From positions 682,001-746,000 of the forward strand of contig JAHNEJ010002013.1 of the NCBI GenBank assembly GCA_022559845.1: DNA of 64,000 bases, given 5' to 3'. The position numbers were made by a program, and so were the translations under genes. The notes beneath the pieces were generated by a model. That model was not told where the DNA came from. It did not search any database and saw nothing but the letters and a program-made list of their open reading frames with translations. This document shows positions 1-10,470 of the stretch, piece by piece. This DNA comes from Amorphophallus konjac (taxonomy: Eukaryota; Streptophyta; Magnoliopsida; Alismatales; Araceae). Every line of letters starts with the position of its first letter. The stretch's first letter is position 1.

Positions 1-843
1 CAGATTTAATTCTGCCCGGGCAGCTCTGAGACAGAGAGCAGTCCTGTTCAAAATTCTACCATGAAAAATACGGCCCCAACAAAAATTCTGTAACCACAGA
101 GGGTCTAAATACTTCGAGTTAGCTTTCCAATGATATCGGTTTCGCAACGTTCCGAGATCGGAGCTGGTCGCAGCAATTTCTGTCTCCGGATTGCGTAGGT
201 CTGACACATCAGTTTAGATCCGTGGACATCAAGCTTCACCGTGACGATCGGAGCCGCCTCACCTTCCACAAGGCGATCCAGGGCGTCCCTCTCCTAGGGA
301 TCCCCCTCCAGTAGTCCTCTACACAGCGGGACCCACCCTGCCCAATTCGGACTTCTGAGCAGCACATGGGCCCCACAACTCGCATCACGCGTCATCCGGA
401 CGGCACCGACGGAGCTGTCCAACATGCTGCCCGTCAACCCAAGATCGGTCCTCCCGGGCCCACGTTGTAGCCCTTTACCTCCCTGCATGGAGTGGGCAAT
501 AATATCACTATTATAATTATTGTAATTATTTTTTTACTGGGAGTTACCGTACTTGGTCGGGATCGTCTTCCCCACGCCCGGAGCATGGAGGTACACTCGC
601 CACCCACCTCGTAGGCATTTACTTTACTCGTATAATTTTGAATGCCGCTGCATGAGTGATAGGTTAAGTAGCTCGATATATATTTTTATCACCGCTGCAA
701 GAGTGAGTGAGTGAGCCGTCCCGTGACTCGATCCGAGTACACGTGGAAAAGCCGATACCCGATACTCATTGCCGGTTCCTCAACCGCGCACGATCCTGCG
801 TTTCCCTCGCTTAGGGACGAGTTATGAGCTAGAGTCCCAGGTT
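1..843 (+). repeat. Truncated LTR of the host gypsy family, inverted
   Basis: This segment is a diverged copy, in the opposite orientation, of the LTR at the right edge of the window. Read on the plus strand it shares with the reverse complement of 62900-63760 a block around GGGATCGTCTTCCCCA, then TTTACTCGTATA, GTGATAGGTTAA, TTTTATCACCGCTGC, CCCGTGACTCGATCC, CTCAACCGCGCAC and finally GAGCTAGAGTCCCAGGT. Small indels separate the shared blocks. Homology stops at about 843, where a minus-strand RT fragment begins. The left end lies outside the window. Confidence 0.75.
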
Positions 844-1253
844 CAATGGTCTGTCCTGCATCAAAACTGCGAATGTCATGGACATTCTGGGGTTCTGGCC
901 AGTCTACTAAGGCTTGGACCTTAGATTGGTCCACAAACACTCCTTGACTCGAAACCACAAATCCGAGGAAAGTGACCCGGTCTGTCATGAACGCACACTT
1001 CTTTAGGTTGGCATACAAGGTTTCTTTCCTCAAAATCTTGTAGACTTCCCTCAAATGCTGGACGTGCTCCTGAGGGTTGTGGCTATAGATCAAAATGTCG
1101 TCAAAGTAGACGACAATAAAGCGGCCAATGAGAGGGTGGAGGACTTCAGTCATGAGCCTCATGAATGTGCTAGGGGCATTGGATAGCCCAAATGGCATGA
1201 CGAGCCACTCATAGAGACCTTCTTTTGTTTTGAAGGCTGTCTTCCATTCATCA
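844..1253 (-). pseudogene. Ty3/gypsy reverse transcriptase, 3' fragment of split host element
   Basis: The minus strand encodes the second half of a gypsy reverse transcriptase. It starts at DEWKTAF, continues through the conserved [12 protein letters not shown] block and the catalytic YFDD, and ends at DIRSF, short of the thumb and RNase H. The motif style resembles chromovirus-type elements, but that lineage call is tentative. Upstream, the reading frame is cut by the LTR of element 1. The missing first half of the RT lies 59 kb away at 60238-60660 and ends exactly where this part begins. Downstream, the frame runs into an inverted LTR fragment, so the rest of pol is absent. This is a non-functional remnant. 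Confidence 0.88.
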
Positions 1254-3043
1254 TGTTGGCCCAGAGAGATGGCGGACAAGAAGGGGGGTTGAATTGTCCC
1301 CAAGCCGAGATGGCGGATTTTAAACACTTTCTAAACTAAACACATCAGAATTAATATTTACTATGTTAAATAGCCTAAACAAACGTGAGATTAAAATCTT
1401 CTCTCAAGCTTTCCAATCTCACTTGAATAAACTAGACAATGGATGAAAGAACCTACGCCAAACATGGATTATCGATGTAAGAAACAATTAAAATTAATCC
1501 TAACAAGGATAGCGGATGAAGCAATGCGCGATGATGTAGTGAGCAAAGACCTACTAAATTGACATGTGAAGGGAGATAGAAGAAATGAACAATCACACAG
1601 GCAATCACAATAGACACAGAGATTTTTAGGTGGTTCGGGTACACTGCCGTGTCCCCTACGTCCACCCCTCACCGAACCCCGGTGAGGCTTCACTACATGC
1701 TACAAAATGTAGCAACACGGGGATGAACCCCAACACCACACACGTTGCTTCCACAGCAATCCACACACACAAGGACTTGCCTCAAACCGCTGCCACAGCA
1801 ACACACACACACAACGTCGGGGAACATACCCCGCACAAGTACCTCACACGGAGACATAGCTCCGTCCATACACACAGTAATTTTCAGAATTCAGCAACCT
1901 AAAAGGATTTACAATATATGCTCACAGTAATATGTAAATGGAGAGAAACTATCATCAAGAGATGGATTAAGGATGTAGAATGTTTCCCCTTATTTTTCCA
2001 AAACCCGTTCGTAGATTTTCCTTGAAGCTTCGGTTGGAGAGAATCGAATCTACAGTAGGATGGAGCACCCGATCGTCTTCCTCGAAGATCCGAGATCGTC
2101 TGCAACTTCAGCAGCTCGTACTGAGTATATCCTTCAAATCCTAGCTCCAGTCAAACCTACATACATCATAAAAATGATTAACTTTATAAACCCCTCTCCT
2201 CTCAACCTTGTAGCCGCACTCCTCCTTCTTCTTCTGCAGGAGAATGGAAAGCCTTAGCTCATCTTGTTGCTTAGGATGAAAATTGCAGCATTAATAAGAG
2301 GGCAGCAAGTAGATAGACAAAAGAACATGTATATGTATATTGCACCTCTTAGATAACCATTCGAAACCTTGAGCAATCTCAAACAAAAGCATAGAAGTGA
2401 AAGATCAAAACAACTCCCTCGGATTTTCAACAAAATGCTTAGATAAGGAGGTAGGGTGTGCTGGAAAACTGATTCACGGAGTGGGAAGCAGCCAGGCTTG
2501 AAGAATGAAACACCCAAGACATCCGACCACGAAGAACAGCAACAGTAGCCTTCTGATCGAATCTTAGGCTCGTGGATGACGTCTTCAGTAGCGTCTTCTT
2601 CCTCCTCCTGCTATGTGCATCACCCTTCCTCTAGCTTTTACGTCCAGATCGTTGTGGAAGAAGCCTTGGAGCTGCAGCCGTCCACTTGCACATACAAGGG
2701 TTAGGAACAACCCGAAATTTTCGATCTAGCTTGGTTCCTTAGGGTTTACAACCCAATAGGATGTATTTATGCTTCTAGAACGGTCAAGGAACAGCCCTGG
2801 GACAAGATCCACAAATCATGGAGTGATTTGGGGCAGTTGGGCCGGAGTTAGAGGACTTTTGGAGCGCTTACACGAAGGTCATTTTTGACGGCGCCGCCCC
2901 GGACCGGAAAGGGTCGACCATCGTGGGGGTTTTTAAAGGGTCAAGTTCAATGGGTCGACCCTTGGGGTCGACCCTCGTGATCCTCTCGTGTGGGTTAAAA
3001 AAATAGGCAATCAGGGGTCGACCCTTTCAGTTATGGTGAAAGG
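1254..3043 (-). repeat. Element 1 left (3') LTR, outer part
   Basis: This part is colinear with 35925-37720, the right LTR of element 1, differing by scattered substitutions and small indels. It contains the phrase AGATTTTTAGGTGGTTCGG, which recurs in the LTRs of element 2 and indicates related families. GGGTCGACCC palindromes cluster at 2910-3030, upstream of a possible TATA element near 2760-2772 when read on the minus strand. The LTR is cut at 3043 by element 2 and resumes at about 30613. Confidence 0.9.
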
Positions 3044-3879
3044 TGTTGGGTTAGATGGACGCAGTCTATCTCCACTGAGTGTGGATCTAGAGGGGGGGGG
3101 GTGAATAGATCAACTTGTCTAATTTAAAACTACTGTAAGTTCTAAAGCAGAATTTAGACAAACATCAGTTAAGCTAAAGGAAGAATGCTAAGCAAAGGGT
3201 CGACCCATGAAAGCCATTCACCATATCTATATATCGAAAGCTAGACATGAGCATGAGCGATGAAACCAAATAAGCTAAGCAAGAATTCCCATCGCACACA
3301 GATCAAACAAAAGAACAAACACACTGCACACACAATTTTTAGGTGGTTCGGTCAACGACCTACGTCCACCCCACACTCAACCGAGTATGGCTTCCTGCTG
3401 CGCAACACAGCTTGCGTCCGCTGGGCTTTACAGCTTGGCCAAACAATCCGCTGATACACAGCTTCGCTGGGCACTATAGCTTGCCGACCAGAGGATCTGA
3501 TCCTCTGCAATCGCTGGGGAAATACAGCTTAACCCGTCCAGTGGAGACTACCACTGCAAGACCGCTGACACACAGCTTGAGGAAACAATATTCGGAAATG
3601 ATAGACAGAATCAAAGCAAAAAAGGAAAACCCAAAAGCAATGTAGCTCTAAAGAGCAAAGCTCAGCTCTGGTTTTGAACCACGAGACTGAGATACAAACT
3701 CTCTCACTCTCACTCTCAATCAGCTCTCTATCTCTTCTTCTCTCGTTTTCTTCTTCTTCTCTATTTCTTCTTCTTCTCTGTATCTTTTCTCTCAGTGGAT
3801 CGAAGGAGCCTTGCTGCTTTGGCTGTATAGACTTTCTATCCTTCTCTTCGATCTTCCTTCTTCTGTGGAAGAAGGCATG

Positions 3880-3887
3880 TATATATA
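3880..3887 (-). promoter_or_regulatory. TATA box of element 2 left LTR
   Basis: The minus strand reads TATATATA between CTGC repeats and CATGCCTTCTT. A GA-rich stretch, typical of a transcribed LTR leader, lies downstream at lower coordinates. The same box is conserved in the right LTR at 13692-13699. The transcription start itself cannot be fixed from sequence. Confidence 0.6.
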
Positions 3888-4109
3888 GCAGTAGCAGCAG
3901 CAGGCGTGTGCTCTCCACGTTTCCCGCCAAAGCATTTGGACCACGTGGCAGCATCCAATGGAGTGTCAGAACACGTGTCCTCATCTGGATACCTTGTTCT
4001 TCTCGGATCACGAGCCAGGTACCTCGGATCACGTGCCCTTCATTTGTCTCTGCATTCCCTGTCAGACAGACAAGAACATATTCAGTTTAACTGTAAACCC
4101 TGTACAGGC

Positions 4110-5410
4110 TTTGCAACCACGAGTGCAATGCAAAGTATGCACAACGCAGTGTATAGACTCAATGATCGTAAAGGCTTCATAAGAAGGAAAGCAGTGTATA
4201 GACTTAGTAAATATAAAGGCTTCATAAGAAGGAAAACCAGTGTACAGACTTGCCCAAAGTATAGACTTTATATGAAGAGACAACGACTGTACATACTTCC
4301 TATATGAAGCAGCCACTGTACATACTCAAGGTGAAGACCGATGCTAATGTATAGACTTTACTGAAGACAACGAACTCGAGTGCAGTGTACAGACTTGACT
4401 ATGCTCACCCAATACCAATGTATATACTTGATGCTCAAAGAGTGGCTGTACAGACTTGATAACGATGCAGAACGAACGGATGTACATACTTTATGTGAAA
4501 GCCCAATGTACAGACTTTGAAGAACAAGCAGCTACAGTCCAATGTGTGGACTTGTCGTTCACTGGTGAGTGTACAAACTTCGAATGAAACACCAATGTGT
4601 AGACTTACCACCGACCATTGTGTAGACTTGAAGAAGTGAGACGATGGCTAAGACACTGTACAATCGGATGTATAGACTTTACTTAACATAGTCCGATGTA
4701 CAGACTTAGAATTTCAACTGAAGGGTGTATAGACTTGACCAAACAGTCCAGTGAATAGACTTGAATAGCTGAGGCTAGTGTACAGACTTGCCACCGACCA
4801 ATGTGTAGACTCGATCAGCATAAGGCACAGTATAGACATCAACTCTGCACATCGAATGTATAGACTTCAAGTGTGAAGACCATTATATAGACTTTGGATT
4901 CGAAGACCAATGTGCAGACTTTGGATTTGAAGACCAATGTGCAGACTTCAAGTTTCACTGTGGATGTACAGACTTTAGGAAATCAAGCGATGTGTAGACT
5001 TGAAGCTCCACGATGGATGTATAGACTTCAAATATCACTGTGGATGTATAGACTTTTAATATCACTGTGGATGTATAGACTTCAGGCTTCAGAAACGAGT
5101 GTACAGACTTCACTTAAGAAACATAGGGAAAGACTCCAATGTATAGACTTTGCCTTGAACGAAAGTCAGTGAAGAATGAATAGACTTTCACGATGTGTAG
5201 ACTTTGGATACGTGAAAGCTACAGTGAAGGAATGTACACACTTGACCAATTCAAAGGCGAATCGAGTGTACAGACTCTGAGTCCAAACCCAATGGCTGTA
5301 CAGACTTAGAATGTGAAGACTGATATACATACTTCATTAATCAAAGCATGAATGAGACGCTGTACAGACTTAGCCTAAGACATGCATGAACTGACGCTGT
5401 ATAGAATCAA
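4110..5410. repeat. Array of about 43 copies of TGTAYAGACTT in the U3 of element 2
   Basis: I counted about 43 copies of TGTACAGACTT, TGTATAGACTT or close variants such as TGTGTAGACTT and TGTACATACTT. All are in the same orientation, at irregular intervals averaging about 30 bp, and the intervening sequence is unrelated between copies. In the element's own orientation the array lies upstream of the TATA box. The matching array in the right LTR runs through 13910-15100 and continues at 30302-30411. Confidence 0.9.
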
Positions 5411-5627
5411 TCTAGACAAGTCTGCTAAAGGAGTCAACCCATCAGAGGATGCGTCGACCCATGACAGTGAGAAATGCAAACATCAGTGTATGAAATGCAA
5501 AGAACACATAGTCAATCTGATAGAGCAATTTCATCAAAGCAAGAGCAGTTGCCAATCAATCAAAACAATGGTGTTGCCAATGAAATAAAGTAAGTGTCAA
5601 CATCATCAACATAGAGGGGTCACAACA

Positions 5628-5645
5628 ATCTCCCCCTTTTTGATG
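5628..5645 (-). other. Polypurine tract of element 2
   Basis: On the minus strand, AAAAAGGGGGAGAT directly precedes the LTR start TGTTGTGACCCC. This is the expected primer site for plus-strand DNA synthesis. The same sequence occupies the same position beside the left LTR of element 1 at 31609-31626. Confidence 0.8.
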
Positions 5646-7489
5646 ATGGCAACCCCATATGAAGTAGAATAACAACATCCTGACAAATAGGTATATGTTT
5701 GATGAAAGATATGATGAGTTATGCAGATTGACATGCAGATGCTATGAATGCATGCAACTCACTGCCTCAAACTCTCCCTTATCATTATGCATATACACTC
5801 CCACTCCCCCTTGGAATGAATTCAGAATTCAGACAGATATGTATTCTCCTCCTAGACATCCCCCTAGACAATATTCTCCCCCTTTGCCATCAACAAAGAG
5901 GAGGGAAAAATTAAATAGAAGGGAAGGATCAAGAGAAGAACTGACTGGCATTCTGAACAGGTAGTTCATGAATAAGCATTCTAAAGCATAGAGTCTTCAG
6001 TCATATGAAATTAGAAACTGCTGTCAGAAAGAGTTCTGGTTTAAGGATGATAAAATTTGGAGTTCATGCACTACAAGCAATAGATAAGTTCACTGTGCAT
6101 GATAAAATAATAAACCAGAATCACATTTGCATGAAAGATTTAGTTTCATAATATCTTACTTTCATAGTCTCATAAAAAATATTGAGAGAAACCAAGTCAT
6201 GTATTGAAACTAAACAAATTGACACTCATGAACTTTTCTTTTGAAGGAGCAGCATTATCAATATTAGACCATTTAGAGCATTCAGGTATTATAAGTCTTT
6301 CTGCGTAAGGGTATACGTTTATCAGACGCCAATACCCCTAGATACTCAACAAGATGGACCATTCTGCCTATGATCAAATTTAACAGAACTGAGTTACACC
6401 TTTTTGTGTGAGGGTACACGTTTATCAGACGCCAGTTACCCCCAGGTACTCAGTGAAACCAGCCTGCTGTTTTGAACATTTTATACAGAGATAGCTGATA
6501 CACTTCATGACATGAGTGTTGTCCACTTCTGTGATGGATCACTCAGTTTCTCAGTGATTTACCAGTCATTGCTCTGCCAATATTAATTTTCAATGATTTT
6601 CAATATTTTTCAATATCTTTCTTAACTGTCCTTTTTATGTTTCAGAATGACTTGTTTAAGAACAATACACATACTTAACCTCTCTAACATGATTTCAGAT
6701 GAGTTTTCAGATTTCAGATATGATTAGCTTTGTCTGACATGAAATAAGAAAGAGGCTAAGAGTTTTATCAATTTTCAACTTACTTATATACTGATTGCAA
6801 TCTTTAAACTCCAACCATTATAAGATTTAAACCATTACATCAGTCTTTGAACAATTCAAATTCTTATAAATGAAGAAGTCCATTTTCTACTGCTTAGAAA
6901 TCAGAACTGACCAACAGATTGCCATAATGTCAGAGACAAGTATTCAGAGTTAAAGGTTGAATGACTTCAAGAAAGTTGAAACCACTCTGAATTTCTAGCA
7001 ATACTCCCCCTATCTATATGCATGCAATTTGCTAATGAAAGGCAAGAATTAATTGAGAGAGAGCTTATGCATAGGTCATGAATGAATGATATGCAAAGAC
7101 ATGTAAATACTCGACAAGCTCCCCCTGAATATATGCAATGTTTTCTTTGAACACTGAATAAAGTATTTTAAAATTCATGCTCATTCAGACTCCCCTATCA
7201 ATCAATATAACCCATGGTACTAGGCGGAGAACCTGGTCTCAAGGACCATCTCACACATAGTAAGAACCTCCAGACATATTTCTCTGCCCTTTAGTAGCCT
7301 ACTATTTAATATACCACGGTTATGTAGAGAAATGCAATGCAGGACAGTTCTACATGCTTGTTCAGTAATGGTTATGAGTCTGTTTCAATATTCACATCCA
7401 CATGAATTATCCAAGCAATCAAATGCAAGTCCACATCAGAAATTTTATTCACAGCAGTTAAACAATCATTCATCATGCTGAAATTTACA
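5646..7489 (-). other. Non-coding 3' region of element 2
   Basis: No convincing ORF lies between the end of RNase H and the polypurine tract, so an env-like gene, present in some Sireviruses, is absent or eroded. Additional GGGGGAG motifs (CTCCCCC on plus) lie near 5804, 5875, 7003 and 7119. Two copies of a block containing GTTTATCAGACGCCA lie near 6318 and 6420. Related non-coding sequence occurs in element 1 (31626-34200). Confidence 0.7.
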
Positions 7490-8078
7490 TAAGCCAAGTT
7501 CTCTTCTAAGAAACTTAAAATTTTCATTCCCAAGAGGCTTAGTAAAAAATATCAGCAATTTATTTTTCAGTTTCTATGAAATTCATTTCAATCTAATTTT
7601 TATTTACAGCATCTCTAAGAAAATGATGTTTTATCTCTATATGCTTAGTCCTAGAATGGTGAACAGGATTTTTAGCAAGACATATAGCACTAGTATTATC
7701 ACATAAAAGTGGAATGCATCCCAGATTTATCTGATAATCAGCCAGTTGGTGCTTAATCCAAAGTACTTGGGTTGCACAATTACATGCTGCAACATACTCA
7801 GCTTCAACTGTGGATAATACTACAGTGTGTTGCTTCTTAGATGCCCAAGACACTAGACAGCCACCAAGGAATTGACAGTAGCCACTGGTGCTTTTTCTAT
7901 CTACTCGACACCCAGCATAGTCTGCATCAGTGTAGGCTAGAAGCTCTAACTCACACTTAGCAGGATACCAGAGACCTAGTTCTTGGGTGCCTAGTAAATA
8001 CCTAAAAATCCTTTTCACAGCTTTAAAGTGAGTTTCTTTAGGACTGGCCTGAAATCTAGAGCATAAACACACAGCAAA
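7490..8078 (-). pseudogene. Element 2 copia RNase H domain
   Basis: The minus-strand frame encodes the C-terminal RNase H of copia pol, which degrades the RNA of the RNA-DNA hybrid. Visible landmarks are YTDADYAG, DRKSTSGYCQFLGG, SWASKKQ, STVEAEYVAA, LLCDNTSAI and HSRTKHIEI, then IADIFTKPLG near 7530. A TAA at about 8074-8076, just after SRPDI, separates it from the RT. Further stops occur at about 7590 and 7555. All three fit a glutamine codon changed by one C-to-T transition. Apart from these the domain looks full length. Confidence 0.88.
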
Positions 8079-9254
8079 TTATATATCAGGCCTAGATGCT
8101 GTAAGATAGAGAAGAGATCCGATCATACCTTTGTATAGCCTTTGGTCCACAGGTTTACCTTTAGAATCTTCATCCAAACTGGTTGAGGTACACATTGGAG
8201 TAGCTATTTCCTTGAGGTTGTCCATTTTGTACTTCTTCAATAAGTTCTTTACATACTTGGACTGAGAGATGAAGGTGCCATCTTCTGTTTGTGTAACATG
8301 CAGTCTAAGAAATAGTTTGAGCTCACCCATTGAGCTTATTTCAAATTCATCAGTCATTATTTGAGAGAATTCCTCACACAATTTGGGGTTAGTTGACCCA
8401 AACACAATGTCATCCACATAAATCTGAATGATAAGAATATCTGGATGGCTTACCTTGGTAAATAATGTTTGATCAACTATACCTCTTGTGAAGTTCTTGT
8501 CGGTGAGAAATTTGCTCAACCTGTCATACCAAGCTCTAGAAGCTTGCTTTAAACCATAGAGAGCTTTATTGAGCTTGTAAACATGATTAGGGAAATCTAA
8601 ACATTCAAACCCAGGAGGCTGTCTCACATATACATCCTCATTAATTTCCCCATTTAGAAAAGTAGATTTCACATCCATCTGCTGAAGATTTATTCCTAGG
8701 GAACATGCATAAGCCAATAAAATTCTTATTGCTTCTAACCTAGCTACAGGGGCAAAAGACTCTTCAAAGTCTATTCCAAATTCCTGATTGTACCCCTGAG
8801 CTACAAATCTGGCTTTATTTTTAGTAACATTCCCTGCTTCATCAGTTTTGTTTCTAAATACCCATTTAGTCCCTATGACTGTTTCATGATCAGGAGGTGG
8901 AACCAAAAATCACACCTTATTCCTGTCAAATTGATTGAGCTCCTCATGCATGGCATTAATCCAATGCACATCTTGGAGAGCACAGTCAATGGACTTGGGT
9001 TCTGTGTTTGATACAAAAGCATAAGCATTCAGTTCATGTTGAATTCTTAAGTGGCCTCTAGTCCTAGGAGGGTCATGCAGATTTCCAATAACATTATCTA
9101 CAGGATGATCCTTGAGATATCTAATATTTGCAATTGGACTATCATAAACTTGATTTACCTCCCCCTGAACTGTAGGCTCCTCTTCATTAAGCTCTTTATG
9201 TCCTTCTTCATCCTCGAATTTGTCTGCAGGATCTCCTTCCTTCAGAATTTCACC
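8079..9254 (-). pseudogene. Element 2 copia reverse transcriptase
   Basis: The minus strand encodes an acidic linker (9254-8912) and then the Ty1/copia RT that synthesises cDNA. Recognisable blocks are [30 protein letters not shown], the DVKSTFLNG block (most relatives have A in place of T), [13 protein letters not shown] and the catalytic YVDD at residues 163-166 of the 275-residue open segment. A TGA at about 8911 sits where relatives usually have tryptophan, and a frameshift near 9255 separates the linker from integrase. Catalytic residues are intact but the polyprotein cannot be read through. Confidence 0.9.
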
Positions 9255-10348
9255 ATTGTTTTCATTCCTTTTAAGATCTCATATGGTGTTTTCTGGGTAG
9301 AAGGTCTTACCATGGCTCTGTTAATTACATAACAGGCAGTGTTCACTGCTTCAGCCCAAAATTTCCTTGGTAGACCACCTTCGACAAGGAGTGTACGACC
9401 CATTTCCACTAGGGTTCTGTTCCTTCTCTCCACAACTCCATTCTGCTCAGGTGTCCTTGGTGAGGAGTACCTGTGGTTGATTCCATTTGACCTACAGAAT
9501 TCATCAAATTGTGAGTTTTCAAACTCACCTCCATGATCAGACAAAATGTTTTTAATTTTCTGATTTGTTTTATCATAAAACTCTTGAAATTCAGAGAAAG
9601 CATCACTCTTATTAGATAAGAAATAAACCCAAGTATACCTAGAAAAGTCATCTACCATGACAAACCCATACCTCCTCCCTGATAGGCTGACAGATCTAGT
9701 TGGCCCAAAAAGGTCCATATGTATCAGCTCATAGGGTTTGGAAGATAGATTTTTAGTTCTAGACTTAAATGACTTTCTAGTTATCTTTGATTGAGTGCAT
9801 GCATCACAGATTTTATTTTCTTTCTTGAATGAGACTTCAGGAAGTCCTCTAACCATGCCATGCTTATTTAATTTGTGCAAAACAGTGTAGCTAGCATGAC
9901 CTAACCTACGATGCCATAAAAATGTTATGTCTTCTCTACTGGCAGTAAGGCAAAGGTTAGTGTGTTGAATTTCATCTAAATTTATCATGTAAGTATTATT
10001 TATTCTTTTTCTAAAAAATTTGACAATATCAGAATCAGGTTCAAAAACCTTGCAGCATTGAGAATTAAATAAAACATTGTAACCTTTATCACATAACTGG
10101 CTGATGCTAAGTAGATTATAGGCTAACCCTTCAACCAGCATAACATCATCAATGCAGCAGGTAGAACACTTACCTACCTTACATGATCTGATAATCCTAC
10201 CCTTTGTGTTGCTTCCAAAGGTGACAAGGCCTTCTACTTTCTCAGTCAGCATACAAAATTTGGCCTTATCTCCTGTCATATGCATGGAGCAGCCGCTATC
10301 CATGTACCACAAGTTGTTCTTGGCTGCCAGGCATACCTGCATACACAA
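9242..10348 (-). pseudogene. Element 2 copia protease and integrase
   Basis: This 368-codon open segment begins near the aspartic protease, with active-site DSG at residues 17-19 in WYMDSGCS. The protease cuts the polyprotein. The integrase follows: an HHCC zinc-binding region (WHRRLGHA, then CDACTQSK) and the core with MDLFGP, SDHGGEF and NGVVERRNR carrying the D, D and E that insert cDNA. The segment ends at a frameshift beside the RT linker. Copia gene order PR-IN-RT-RH is preserved. Confidence 0.92.
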
Positions 10349-10470
10349 TTAGGTAGAGAAGTTTGGAACCCAAGACTGATTGGGCTCCAATGTAAATGAA
10401 CTAGAAGCAAAGCAGGAAAGCAGATGTTTCGGAATCCACATTTGTTTAAATGAACTTTGTTCAGTGGATC

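Larger units (their letters stand above)
3044..5627 (-). repeat. Element 2 left (3') LTR, complete
   Basis: The LTR starts TGTTGGGTTAGATGG and ends GGGGTCACAACA on the plus strand, directly followed by the polypurine-tract complement ATCTCCCCCTTTTT. It matches 12858-15108 plus 30300-30612. Read on the minus strand, the first half carries a dense array of an 11-bp motif, followed by a TATA box at 3880-3887 and a purine-rich transcribed leader. Confidence 0.92.

Noticed and set aside
3529..4090. ORFs of 138-167 codons in the element 2 LTR
   Set aside because: They cover the TATA box and GA/CT-rich leader, recur in the other LTR by duplication and encode simple repeats.
4110..5410. CRISPR-like pattern of short repeats and unique spacers
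   Set aside because: The repeat is only 11 bp, spacing is irregular, the host is a plant and the array lies inside a retrotransposon LTR.
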